Shown piece after piece: positions 1 to 8,268 of a stretch of DNA of 39,136 nt; positions within the stretch are counted from its first letter, which is position 1, and the number at the start of each line of letters is the position of its first letter. The notes under the pieces were generated by a model that was not told where the DNA came from, ran no database searches, and saw nothing but the letters and a program-made list of their open reading frames with translations. Source of the DNA: Armatimonadota bacterium (GTDB lineage: Bacteria > Bacteroidota > Ignavibacteria > OLB7); contig JADZEY010000056.1 of the NCBI GenBank assembly GCA_020850315.1, positions 1 through 39,136 of the forward strand, in the 5' to 3' direction. The translations under genes were made by a program, and so were the position numbers.

Positions 1-233
1 ACATACCGCAGATGCAACGGAAACACTACCTCCTGGTATAGGTTGAAATTTTGAACAGGGCCGGCAGGAGTAAAATCTTCTTTGGTGACATAGAGTACGG
101 TATCGCGTTGCAGGGTATCTACCCCGGCAACCCGCTCGGTGGTGTTGTTCGGTAGAAAGTACTTCACCCCTTTCGCTATCTCATGGAAGACCTCAATCCT
201 CTGAATGCCAAGCCCCTGAAGAAAATGCTTCAT
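1..233 (-). CDS. Partial hypothetical protein (N-terminal part)
   Basis: An open frame starts at the ATG at 233-231 and runs off the left edge without a stop, giving 77 residues that begin MKHFLQGLGIQRIEVF. It has no signal peptide and no motif that I recognise. It is mixed in charge and hydrophobicity, like a cytoplasmic or short-domain protein. A purine-rich G tract lies about 18 bases upstream. The gene is divergent from the rhodanese gene, with only 69 bases between the two start codons, so they share a promoter region. The uninterrupted frame and plausible start support a real gene, but its function cannot be told from this fragment. Confidence 0.5.
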   Translation of the reverse strand, partial: MKHFLQGLGIQRIEVFHEIAKGVKYFLPNNTTERVAGVDTLQRDTVLYVTKEDFTPAGPVQNFNLYQEVVFPLHLRY

Positions 234-250
234 GGCTGATATACCGGCTT

Positions 251-259
251 CCCCCCCCC
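251..259. repeat. Homopolymer tract of nine C (G on minus strand)
   Basis: Nine consecutive C bases lie in the 69-base divergent spacer, 18 bases upstream of the minus-strand start codon and 44 bases upstream of the rhodanese start. G tracts of this length are prone to slippage, and here the tract would alter promoter or leader spacing for one or both genes. The tract is seen directly; any role is inference. Confidence 0.5.
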
Positions 260-302
260 TCGTACGATTCTCTCACTTCCCCGCAACCCCGTAATTTCCG
301 CC

Positions 303-842
303 ATGAAACGATTCTCCAAACTACTTGGTATGGCCGTTGGCGCGGCTGCGGTGCTTGGGGTTGGTGGTGCGTTGTTCATCACCAAAACCGAGCGCGGGTT
401 CCGGTTATTTCTGGATTGGATGTACACACAGAAATTCCCCGATGTCCCGCTGATTACTCCTGATTCGCTTGCGGTTGCGTTAGCAACCCGCACCCCACCG
501 CTGCTGCTGGATGTCCGCGCTCCCGAAGAATTCGCCGTGAGCCGCTTGCGTGGTGCGCGCCGTGTGGATTCCGACACGCTTGCCGACCTGGATGAAATTG
601 ACCTTGCCGGAATTGATCGAGACCATCCGATTGTTGCCTACTGCTCAATCGGCTACCGCAGTGGGGTAATTGTCCGCCAGCTTCATGAATTAGGGTTCAC
701 CAACGTGCGAAATTTGTACGGTGGGATTTTTCTGTGGCACAATCAAGGGCGCGATCTTTGGGCCGGGGATAGCCTATCTGGTGATAGCCCCTCCGACAAA
801 GTTCATCCCTACAATTGGATGTGGGGCCAGTTTGTGCAGTAG
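303..842 (+). CDS. Membrane-anchored rhodanese-like domain protein
   Basis: This 179-residue protein has a basic N-terminus (MKRFSK) and a hydrophobic stretch at about 7-27, then a single rhodanese domain at about 50-155. The sulfurtransferase active-site loop is visible as YCSIGYRSG with the catalytic cysteine at residue 114. LLLDVRAPEEF (67-77) is the usual first rhodanese motif, and NLYGGIFLW is the typical late motif. Rhodaneses of this kind carry persulfide sulfur or act in cyanide or sulfide metabolism; the actual substrate cannot be read. The N-terminal segment suggests an inner-membrane anchor with the domain in the periplasm, or an uncleaved signal. It is divergent from the partial gene on its left, and its 3' end overlaps a convergent small zinc-ribbon ORF. 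Confidence 0.85.
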   Translation: MKRFSKLLGMAVGAAAVLGVGGALFITKTERGFRLFLDWMYTQKFPDVPLITPDSLAVALATRTPPLLLDVRAPEEFAVSRLRGARRVDSDTLADLDEIDLAGIDRDHPIVAYCSIGYRSGVIVRQLHELGFTNVRNLYGGIFLWHNQGRDLWAGDSLSGDSPSDKVHPYNWMWGQFVQ

Positions 843-1028
843 TTCTTTCGGCGTTGCGATACCCCCTTCTATCCAATTATCCTGTTGCGGGATTGGCTGC
901 CCGCAGCAGGGGCAGGCAGCCGATCCTTTCCAAGCCAGCGACCCGCAGGCAGGGCAGCGCACAAACCGGTAAACGCTCATCAGCGGATGCCGATGGCAGC
1001 GGCGTGGTGCGGCGTGGTAGATCATCAT
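774..1028 (-). CDS. Small zinc-ribbon protein
   Basis: This 84-residue ORF carries one zinc ribbon, CPACG then CPCCG (about residues 25-43), followed by a short tail. Its first ATG (1028-1026) overlaps the TGA of the upstream secreted-protein gene as ATGA, which points to translational coupling. An alternative start at 980 (MSVYRFVRCPACG) would give 68 residues with the ribbon near the N-terminus. The 3' end overlaps the convergent rhodanese gene by 69 bases. A related small protein with two such ribbons lies at 38572-38826. Four well-spaced cysteines are unlikely in a chance frame, but the overlap with a real gene lowers my confidence. Its function is unknown; nucleic-acid or protein binding is possible. 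Confidence 0.5.
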   Translation of the reverse strand: MMIYHAAPRRCHRHPLMSVYRFVRCPACGSLAWKGSAACPCCGQPIPQQDNWIEGGIATPKELLHKLAPHPIVGMNFVGGAITR

Positions 1029-1543
1029 TGCGGCTGGGGAGCTTGATCCACGGTTGCGGGCACTTCCTTTGCTGCTTCCGCATCATCATCATCGAACGCC
1101 TTCAGCAAGTCATCCAACGCTTGCATCCCTTTCGCCACGGCTTTCACCCCGGTCGTCACGGCTTTGGCTCCGGTTTTCACCACCTTCGTTCCGTTGTTCA
1201 TCTGCTGGATTGCTCCGTTCAGCGTGGCATCAATCGTGGTAGCCGTTGGCTGTTGTTGGCTGGGCGGCTGGTTCAGCGGCTGGTTCGATGATGCCGGAGT
1301 ATCTGCGGTTGGTTGCTCGGTGTTTTCGGTTTCCGCTGCATCAGTTGTGGGGTCTGGTTCGCTCTGGCTATCGGTGGGTGAATCTTCCATCTGCGAATTA
1401 TGCACGGGCTGTTCAATCGCGGGTGTTTCGGTGGTGGCTGGTGTTGTTGTTCCGCTGCATTGGGCGGTTGCGCTGGGGGTTGTGGCGGCAAGCAATAGTG
1501 CCACCACAGCCGCAATCGGCCACACTGTTGGATGATGTTTCAT
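1025..1543 (-). CDS. Secreted low-complexity Thr/Pro/Gln/Ala-rich protein
   Basis: This 172-residue protein starts at the ATG at 1543, with GGAG about ten bases upstream. It opens with a clear signal peptide (MKHHPTVWPIAAVVALLLAA, cleavage probably near ATAQ-C). A long disordered stretch of about 90 residues follows, rich in Thr, Pro, Gln, Ser, Asp and Glu. It ends with an alanine/lysine repeat region (KTGAKAVTTGVKAVAKG, roughly 125-141) that could form an amphipathic helix, and then an acidic tail. I do not recognise a family. The cysteine near the cleavage site does not make a good lipobox. The signal peptide, ribosome-binding site and ATGA coupling to the next ORF support it as real, although low complexity makes chance frames harder to exclude. 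Confidence 0.55.
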   Translation of the reverse strand: MKHHPTVWPIAAVVALLLAATTPSATAQCSGTTTPATTETPAIEQPVHNSQMEDSPTDSQSEPDPTTDAAETENTEQPTADTPASSNQPLNQPPSQQQPTATTIDATLNGAIQQMNNGTKVVKTGAKAVTTGVKAVAKGMQALDDLLKAFDDDDAEAAKEVPATVDQAPQPQ

Positions 1544-1913
1544 CGCTGTCGTTCTCCGTTTTGTTGATGAGTTGATGAATAGTACCAAGCATGGCAAGCC
1601 TGACATCCGGCAGCACCATGCTGGGTTCATTGCTGAACACTGCATTAAGGTATCGGAGGGCGGTTAAAAAATGGGGGATGAGCGGTTACAGGAGAATCAC
1701 AGTAATGAGTTTTGTGGTTGGGAATCGGCTGATGGAAGATGAGAGTTTCCATTTTTTCCATGTTGTTCGCAGTTCATCTTTTCCGATTGTCAGGTTCGGC
1801 TTCTGCGGTTGTCTATCCAGCACACGGGCAAACGGAACGGGCTTCAACAGCATCGCAGCACTTGCTTCGGGACGCGCCCAACCGCTCCGCCCAACTAACC
1901 ACACAAAACATCC
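1544..1913. other. Intergenic spacer without a recognised gene
   Basis: These 370 bases separate the minus-strand secreted protein from the TonB-dependent receptor, so the spacer must hold divergent promoters. I see no convincing -35/-10 pair, no terminator hairpin and no small ORF with a ribosome-binding site. Short frames that cross it lack any recognisable motif. Confidence 0.4.
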
Positions 1914-4256
1914 ATGAGCATTTCATCAATCGCAGCCCGCGTGCTTGGCGTGGGGGGAATTCTTTTGTCCATTCTGATTCCGGCACTCACCCCTGCCGCG
2001 CTTCGGGCGCAGGAGCCAACCGAGAGGGCAAGCCAGGAATCAAACGGCGAAATTCGCGGAGTCATCATCAGTGCCGAGACCAAGGAGCCAGTGCCGGGCG
2101 CAACCATCACCATTCCCGACACCAAGCGGGGCGCGGTAAGCCACCGCAATGGGGAGTTCACGATTGACAAACTACGCCCAAGTGGATACAGCCTGAAGGT
2201 GACCTCGGTCGGCTACCAGCCGGTAGTAAGAACCGACATCATCGTCCGCCCCGACCGGATCACGCAGGTGACGATTGAGCTGCCAGAAAAAAGCACAGTT
2301 GGGCAAGAAGTCACCGTCACGGCGGGGTATTTCAGCGGGCGCGAGGAGTCAACAATCAGCACCGTGGCGATGAACGCCGAAGAGATCCGGCGTGCCCCCG
2401 GCTCGGCTGGCGACATCAGCCGCGTGCTGAACGCGCTTCCCAGTGTTGCCCGCACCGCCGACAACCGGAGCGACCTTGCCGTGCGCGGCGGAAGCCCCTT
2501 CGAAACCGGCTTCACTCTTGACAACATCCCCATTCCCAACATCAACTACTTCCCGCAGCAAGGCTCCAGCGGCGGCCCAATCGGCTTCCTGAACGTTGAC
2601 TTTATTGATGGCGTGGAGTTCCAAGCCGGCGGGTTCGGCCCCGAATATGGCGACCGGCTTTCGTCGGTGGTGGATATCCACTACCGCGACGGGAACCGCG
2701 AGGAGTTAGAAGGGCAGATTGATTTGAACATGGCAGGGTTTGGCGGCTCGATTGAAGGGCCGATTCCGGGGAATGTTGGATCGTTCATGCTGAGTGGCCA
2801 CCGCAGCTACTTGGATCTGATCCAGAGCGCAAGCAACTACGATGGCGCGCCCCGATTTGGTGACCTTCAGGGAAAAGCCACGGTAGATATAGACCAGAAC
2901 AACAAAGTGACGTTGTTGGGGATTGCCGCGCTCAGCCAGTTCAACCGCACCTACGAAGAAGCACAAGACGACGGTAATTCATTCGGCGAACTACAGTCGT
3001 TGCAAACCACTGGCGGCGGGAACTGGCGTTCTATCTGGAGCGGCGTTGGTTTCTCCAACACCTCACTCTCCTTCAGCAGCACCAATTCCGACGAAGAATT
3101 TTTCCGCGCCACCAATCGCGAACGTTCCTACCGGAACAACTACGTGGAGTCGGCAATGACGCTTCGTAATCTGAACACTCTGGAGGTAGCCAAAGGGCAA
3201 ACGTTGGAGTTCGGGATCGAGGCCGCACGCGAGGCCATGAACTACGATATGTACATAGGGCCCGACACGAACGGCGTTGGCGAAATCACCCCGGCGCTGG
3301 AGCTTATGAAGGAATACACCACTGGCAAGGGGGGGGCGTATCTTTCGCACAGTTGGACCCCAACCGAAGCCTTGACAACCACCGTTGGGATACGCGCCGA
3401 GTACTTCTCGGTCAACGGTGATGTCACCTTTTCGCCACGGGCATCGGTGCTGTACCGTGCCAGCGATCTGCTGAGTTTGAAAGGGGCATTTGGCATCTAC
3501 CACCAGACGCTCCCGATGGCACTGCTGGCGCAGGATACACGGAACGAGGGGTTGCCCAGCACCCGCGCAACCCACTACGTTCTTGGCGCAGATTACATGC
3601 TTACCGACGACACCAAACTGACGGTGGAAGGATACGTGAAGCAGTACAGCAATCTGCCGATAGACCCGCAACGCCCAATGGTGTCGGTGATTGACGATGC
3701 CTCCGGCGACAGCAAGTTTGGGAACTACGGCACGTTGCTGGCCAATGGGGAGGGGCGTTCGCACGGGGTGGAGTTGTTGCTGCAAAAAAAGCTGGCGGAG
3801 GATTTCTACGGGTTGGTGAGTGCCTCCTACATCCGCAGCAGCTACCGCGACGCAAACGGCACCTGGCGCGACCGGATGTTCGACAACAAATATCTGTTCA
3901 GCATCGTCGGCGGATGGCGGCCCAGCAACTTGTGGGAGGTCAGCGTGCGGTTCAACATGGCGGGGGGAACGCCATACACTCCGCTGGACTTGGCCGAGTC
4001 GGCACGCCAAAACCGGACGATTCGCGACCAAAGCAAGTTCATGGCGGAGCGGTATCCCGATTACCACACGTTGAACGTCCGGGTAGATCGCCGATTTTTG
4101 TTCGATCGCTCCAACCTTGTGATCTACCTTAGCGTACTGAACGCCTACAACCGCGAAAACGTTGCCGACTACCACTGGAACCGAGTAAAACAGCAACCAG
4201 AAGCACAGCTTCAGCTTGGGCTAATCCCAATTTTGGGGGTGGAGTGGGAATTATAG
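1914..4256 (+). CDS. TonB-dependent receptor with carboxypeptidase-regulatory-like domain
   Basis: This is a 780-residue outer-membrane receptor. A signal peptide (about 1-32, ending AALRAQ) leads into a carboxypeptidase-regulatory-like beta domain at about 45-125 (GVIISAETKEPVPGATITI), typical of Bacteroidota receptors. The plug follows at about 140-255, with SDLAVRGGSPFETGFTLDNI as the recognisable plug motif. The rest is a beta-barrel ending in the aromatic-rich strand GVEWEL. Such receptors import large substrates such as siderophores, glycans or peptides using TonB energy; the substrate is not evident, and no SusD partner lies next to it. The coding sequence contains an eight-G run at 3329-3336, where slippage would truncate the protein. 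A large hairpin begins 22 bases after the stop codon. Confidence 0.93.
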   Translation: MSISSIAARVLGVGGILLSILIPALTPAALRAQEPTERASQESNGEIRGVIISAETKEPVPGATITIPDTKRGAVSHRNGEFTIDKLRPSGYSLKVTSVGYQPVVRTDIIVRPDRITQVTIELPEKSTVGQEVTVTAGYFSGREESTISTVAMNAEEIRRAPGSAGDISRVLNALPSVARTADNRSDLAVRGGSPFETGFTLDNIPIPNINYFPQQGSSGGPIGFLNVDFIDGVEFQAGGFGPEYGDRLSSVVDIHYRDGNREELEGQIDLNMAGFGGSIEGPIPGNVGSFMLSGHRSYLDLIQSASNYDGAPRFGDLQGKATVDIDQNNKVTLLGIAALSQFNRTYEEAQDDGNSFGELQSLQTTGGGNWRSIWSGVGFSNTSLSFSSTNSDEEFFRATNRERSYRNNYVESAMTLRNLNTLEVAKGQTLEFGIEAAREAMNYDMYIGPDTNGVGEITPALELMKEYTTGKGGAYLSHSWTPTEALTTTVGIRAEYFSVNGDVTFSPRASVLYRASDLLSLKGAFGIYHQTLPMALLAQDTRNEGLPSTRATHYVLGADYMLTDDTKLTVEGYVKQYSNLPIDPQRPMVSVIDDASGDSKFGNYGTLLANGEGRSHGVELLLQKKLAEDFYGLVSASYIRSSYRDANGTWRDRMFDNKYLFSIVGGWRPSNLWEVSVRFNMAGGTPYTPLDLAESARQNRTIRDQSKFMAERYPDYHTLNVRVDRRFLFDRSNLVIYLSVLNAYNRENVADYHWNRVKQQPEAQLQLGLIPILGVEWEL

Positions 4257-4277
4257 ATCGGGCCAGATTTTAACCTT

Positions 4278-4335
4278 GCAACTCCGGTAGATAATAACGA
4301 ACATTGCGGTGTTGGTTATTCTTTACCGGAGTTGC
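4278..4335 (+). promoter_or_regulatory. RBS-sequestering stem-loop before the T9SS cargo gene
   Basis: The arms 4278-4298 and 4315-4335 pair over 21 positions with two mismatches, including a perfect 12-bp outer stem (GCAACTCCGGTA with TACCGGAGTTGC), around a 16-base loop. The right arm contains the likely Shine-Dalgarno GGAG (4328-4331) and ends one base before the ATG at 4337. No T tract follows, so it does not look like a simple intrinsic terminator. Folding would hide the ribosome-binding site. The pairing is seen; the translational-control role is inferred. Confidence 0.65.
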
Positions 4336-4336
4336 T

Positions 4337-7102
4337 ATGAAACTGAGATTCATCGTTGGGTTTTGCCTGTTATTTGTTGCTGTTGCTACTGGCATTGCGC
4401 AACGCCAAGACGTTCGCCTTTCCCCTGAGCCGCTGATTACAGCCCTGCCCAGCAACATTCGCATTCAAAGCGCAGCGACAGTTGGGTCTATCACACTTGC
4501 TGTTTGGGGAACAGTGGTTGCTAACGGCGATAGCTCTGTTCGCAACGTGCTGTGGAGCCAGATTATTCACGGCACTAAGCCAATGCAGGGAAAAGCTCTA
4601 ACTGGCATCACAGCGAACCCTACGGATATGGTAAGCGTTTTCGGGTTGCGCGATCGTTTTCTTGTAGCATGGAATGAAAAGAGTGGTGGGGTGCATCTCT
4701 GCATTATTGACACCAATGGCAATGTGCTTATACCAGCCAAACAAGCGGACAAGATTGCAGGAATCAGTGATAATTTGATTTGGCTGCTTTATAGGAAGTC
4801 GGGGTATTTACTCATTTATAAAAATTATAATGCTGGGCATGGATTAGAAGCTGTTTCTCTGGACAATGATGGCAGCATAGCTACAGCACCACGGACAGTA
4901 TTTACTGAAGGGGTCAACGATGTTATCGTAAATTCTCACACACCTAATCTTGCAATAATTCGCACAAACATTGGAGGAAGGATTCTTTATGCTGATGGAA
5001 CACTTGACGAGCGAATCATTCCAGCCGAGCGATTAAGTGCAATGCCAACCATTCAACCTGACGCATCATTATACTGCATTATTAAAGATACTCTCTATAA
5101 ATTCAAACATTATTTTGACGCTACTCCAGAATGGAGACGGCGGGTATTATTGGTTGATGTCATTAGCAATGCTTATGTAATCACCCATAGCTCAGAAGAT
5201 TCTTCCATTAATATCATATATGCTGCTCACACTACTACGCCTATAGATAGTAAAAGTTATGCTGATGAAGTCCGGCAATATCATATTAACCTTACAGATG
5301 ACAACGATACTACCACTACACTATCTTCGTTCACTATCCCATCATCAAGTCAAAATTCATACCCTAAATATGCTTATGTTGAAAAATGGATAAATCAAGC
5401 ATATAGAATCAGCATTGTTTATGATTTTTATTTTATCACAGGCAATAAAAAAATTACAGATAAATTACTTTATGAAGTAATAATGGTTGATAGTATAGGG
5501 TTATCAACTGCACCACTATTGTTACGCAAGGATTCCATACCATCACCTATCAGGGCAACATCTTCTGCTACCACAATTACTCGAGAATCATATATAGACT
5601 CAAGCACAGTTTTTCTTCCTGAAAAGCAAATAGAATTGAATGTGTCTATGGACACGTACCATAATAACATACATCAGGGCGAACCTATTTTAACGTTATT
5701 AAATGGAAAAATTCTTTTAACATATATCCAAGAGAATTATTCAAGAATCCCATTGAGTTTTGAATTGCTGACAAAAGATGATGGTCTTCAAGATTCTATG
5801 ATTTTTCTTCCTCAGCTAAATTCCACAACAACACCTACAGCAAACGAATTCACTGATCGGCACTGGGGGATTCATCGTAATGTTGGGCAAGGAATGTTAA
5901 TCGAGTCTGATGGCACATATAAGCCAAGGGAATCTCACAGTGGCGATATGCAAGAGAGTACAACCAACACATATCGTTTTTTTCTTCCCTCAGATACTGG
6001 ATGGAAAAATGTTGGAAGCATCACTGGCAATTACATAGACAACAAGCATGTAGCCCCATATCTCAAATACGTAGCCACATCATCTATAATCAATCATCAA
6101 TGGGGACTTGGGATGTCAGGTGCTATGCAAGCGTTCAGTAAGGATTATGAAATGTCCCGGGCTGTTGTTTTGGTAAACGACACAGAAAATACCATTAGTA
6201 CAATCGCTAATGTGCCTAACACAGGAATTCATCCAGCCGATGATAGTTTAGAGGCTATTATTCCAATAGATCGAAATTCATTTTTTGCAATTTTCTCTTC
6301 ATCTATTACTAAATACCATGATAGTATTATTGTTTTTGATAAGGATATACAGCAACGTCCTTATTCTACCTACTGCATGGCTGCAAATGATGTTTTCCTA
6401 CGCTATTATCATCCACAAGCGGATACAACAACCATTGTTATTGAAAGCTATGATTCTACACTCCAACTTCAAGCGTCAGTAAAAATTCCTGTGTTAAAGC
6501 AATTCCCCCATTTGGCTTTTACACAGAATCCTACCGATAAGTCTATTGCAATATTACAAGCATGGGACAGCGGGGTTGTTGCAACGATTTTGGATACGAA
6601 TCTTTCCCCTTTTAAAGATACTGTCACCAATGTCGAATCTGTAAATATGGCTGTAAGCCACGGACATAGTTTAGCAACATTCATTAGCGGAGTATTTCGG
6701 AATGATAGCCTCATCGTTGTTTGGGAAGATTATCGCAATTATATAGCGGATATACATGGTACTACTTGGATAAAGCCAGCCTCGATGCTCCCTCAAAAAA
6801 TCAATAACGAAAACCCGCCTGATATTCCCAAAGTAGATTCTGCGGTAGCTCATACATGTTTTCCGAACCCAGCAACTAATTTTCTAACAATTAACAACTC
6901 TGCAGATCACGATAACATTATTAATCTTCAAATAATTGATCTTTTTGGACAGCCTGTCCGACGCTGGCAAGAATATGTACACAAAGGAGAATACCAGCTT
7001 GTGGTTCCTTTGCAGGGTCTATCGGCTGGTTACTACGCAATACTTGTGGATAATAACGCTACCATTACAACATTCCCATTTATTGCTTTAGGATCACAGT
7101 AG
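4337..7102 (+). CDS. Large secreted protein with T9SS C-terminal sorting domain
   Basis: This 921-residue protein starts at the ATG at 4337, chosen because MKLRFIVGFCLLFVAVATG is a clean signal peptide and GGAG lies five bases upstream. The long middle region has no family I recognise and looks like repeated beta-strand segments. The last ~80 residues form a type A T9SS sorting domain, with FPNPATNFLTINN, then LQIIDLFGQPVRRWQ, then GLSAGYYAILV. The protein is therefore expected to be exported by Sec, moved across the outer membrane by T9SS, and released or attached to the surface. The middle of the gene is strikingly AT-rich (19 of 60 bases G or C at 5161-5220), unlike its GC-rich neighbours. 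The next gene is a PorV/PorQ-like barrel. Confidence 0.85.
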   Translation: MKLRFIVGFCLLFVAVATGIAQRQDVRLSPEPLITALPSNIRIQSAATVGSITLAVWGTVVANGDSSVRNVLWSQIIHGTKPMQGKALTGITANPTDMVSVFGLRDRFLVAWNEKSGGVHLCIIDTNGNVLIPAKQADKIAGISDNLIWLLYRKSGYLLIYKNYNAGHGLEAVSLDNDGSIATAPRTVFTEGVNDVIVNSHTPNLAIIRTNIGGRILYADGTLDERIIPAERLSAMPTIQPDASLYCIIKDTLYKFKHYFDATPEWRRRVLLVDVISNAYVITHSSEDSSINIIYAAHTTTPIDSKSYADEVRQYHINLTDDNDTTTTLSSFTIPSSSQNSYPKYAYVEKWINQAYRISIVYDFYFITGNKKITDKLLYEVIMVDSIGLSTAPLLLRKDSIPSPIRATSSATTITRESYIDSSTVFLPEKQIELNVSMDTYHNNIHQGEPILTLLNGKILLTYIQENYSRIPLSFELLTKDDGLQDSMIFLPQLNSTTTPTANEFTDRHWGIHRNVGQGMLIESDGTYKPRESHSGDMQESTTNTYRFFLPSDTGWKNVGSITGNYIDNKHVAPYLKYVATSSIINHQWGLGMSGAMQAFSKDYEMSRAVVLVNDTENTISTIANVPNTGIHPADDSLEAIIPIDRNSFFAIFSSSITKYHDSIIVFDKDIQQRPYSTYCMAANDVFLRYYHPQADTTTIVIESYDSTLQLQASVKIPVLKQFPHLAFTQNPTDKSIAILQAWDSGVVATILDTNLSPFKDTVTNVESVNMAVSHGHSLATFISGVFRNDSLIVVWEDYRNYIADIHGTTWIKPASMLPQKINNENPPDIPKVDSAVAHTCFPNPATNFLTINNSADHDNIINLQIIDLFGQPVRRWQEYVHKGEYQLVVPLQGLSAGYYAILVDNNATITTFPFIALGSQ

Positions 7103-7158
7103 CAAAAAAACACTTTGGTTTCTTATGATGCCTCTAACTACCTATCCCATAAACACGA

Positions 7159-8226
7159 ATGCGACTACTACCTTTTTTCGTTCTATCACTGTTCTCGTTC
7201 CCCTTAATCCAAGCCCAACCCCTTGGTCCACTAAATACAACCCCCGATCCCCGAACTTCGGTGCTTGGTAGTGTGCAGTCCGCAAAGGTGGGCGATGCAA
7301 CGGCGTGGGGGTCGAATCCAGCAACCATTGCTGATAGCTCCACGGTTGGCGCGTTCCTTTCTAATCGGAATGCCCCGTGGATCAAGGATGGATCTGGATA
7401 CTCGGAAGTTGGCTTTTGGTGGAGCAACCGTAGCTACGGCGCGGTCAGCATGAACTATTCCCATCTGAATTTGGGTGAGCTTCAGCAGGTGTTCCACAAC
7501 GGCCAAGCAGGGGCTAAGGTCCGCAGCTACCATAACCTTCTTTCTGCAACGTTTGCTTCCCCTTCCATTGAAGGTTTCCGGGTAGGAGGAACGGTGAAGC
7601 AGTTCACCACAAACACCCTTGCCGTGCTTGCAAGCGATAGTGGCACTGCCAGCCTGCCAGTTCATGCAAGCGGAATTTGGATTGACGTTGGCGCAACCTA
7701 CCAACTTCCACTAACGCTGCACGGCAATGCCGAAGGGCCACTGAGTTTTGGCGTTGCAGTGCGTGATATTGGTGGGGAAATGATCTACGATGAACCCTCC
7801 ATTCGCACGCCAGTTCCAGCATGGCTGAATCTTGGGGCCGCACTCACTATACCTTTCCCAGAGTTTGAAGGAGCGTTCGTGGTCGGCATCGGCACATTGC
7901 TACAGCTTACCAGCGTTGACAATCAACCCAACCCCATCGGCGATAACCGCCAGAACCAAGTGGATGCGGGCTTGGAGCTTCAAGCCTACGGCCTATTGCT
8001 CCGTTTGGGATTGCACCACCAGACCGCCGATGATGCTTACGCGCAGGCCGCGACGCTAACCCCCCGCTACGGTTTTGGGCTGAATCTGCCGATGTACCGG
8101 CTTGGTATCAATGCCCCGATGACCCTTGATTTCGACTACGGGCTGCTGCCACTGAACCCACGAGCCTCGTTTACCACCGAACAGAATGTCCACGCCCTAC
8201 AATTACGGATGTCGTTCCTGTTGTAG
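7159..8226 (+). CDS. PorV/PorQ-like outer-membrane beta-barrel protein
   Basis: This 355-residue protein has a signal peptide (MRLLPFFVLSLFSFPLIQAQ) and then alternating beta-strand sequence throughout. It contains GDATAWGSNPATIAD (about 45-59), which resembles the A-D-x-A...NPA motif of PorV/PorQ and related UPF0164/FadL-like barrels, and it ends in MSFLL like a barrel's last strand. In T9SS, PorV shuttles cargo from the translocon to the attachment complex, and PorQ works with PorZ at the cell surface. Its position 56 bases after a T9SS cargo gene, on the same strand, fits a helper role for that cargo. I cannot tell PorV from PorQ here; the length is closer to PorQ. The 3' end faces the convergent response regulator 42 bases away. 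Confidence 0.7.
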   Translation: MRLLPFFVLSLFSFPLIQAQPLGPLNTTPDPRTSVLGSVQSAKVGDATAWGSNPATIADSSTVGAFLSNRNAPWIKDGSGYSEVGFWWSNRSYGAVSMNYSHLNLGELQQVFHNGQAGAKVRSYHNLLSATFASPSIEGFRVGGTVKQFTTNTLAVLASDSGTASLPVHASGIWIDVGATYQLPLTLHGNAEGPLSFGVAVRDIGGEMIYDEPSIRTPVPAWLNLGAALTIPFPEFEGAFVVGIGTLLQLTSVDNQPNPIGDNRQNQVDAGLELQAYGLLLRLGLHHQTADDAYAQAATLTPRYGFGLNLPMYRLGINAPMTLDFDYGLLPLNPRASFTTEQNVHALQLRMSFLL

Positions 8227-8268
8227 CGGAGGAGCATGCCAAGTTTCGCTTCATAGAAAGCTGCTTAT

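Noticed and set aside
3063-4196. Long minus-strand frame (377 residues) opposite the TonB receptor
   Set aside because: It lies antisense to a clear receptor gene, has no recognisable motif, and looks like a codon-bias shadow. The same reasoning applies to long antisense frames at 10871-12193, 15152-16147, 16078-17028 and 28912-30045.
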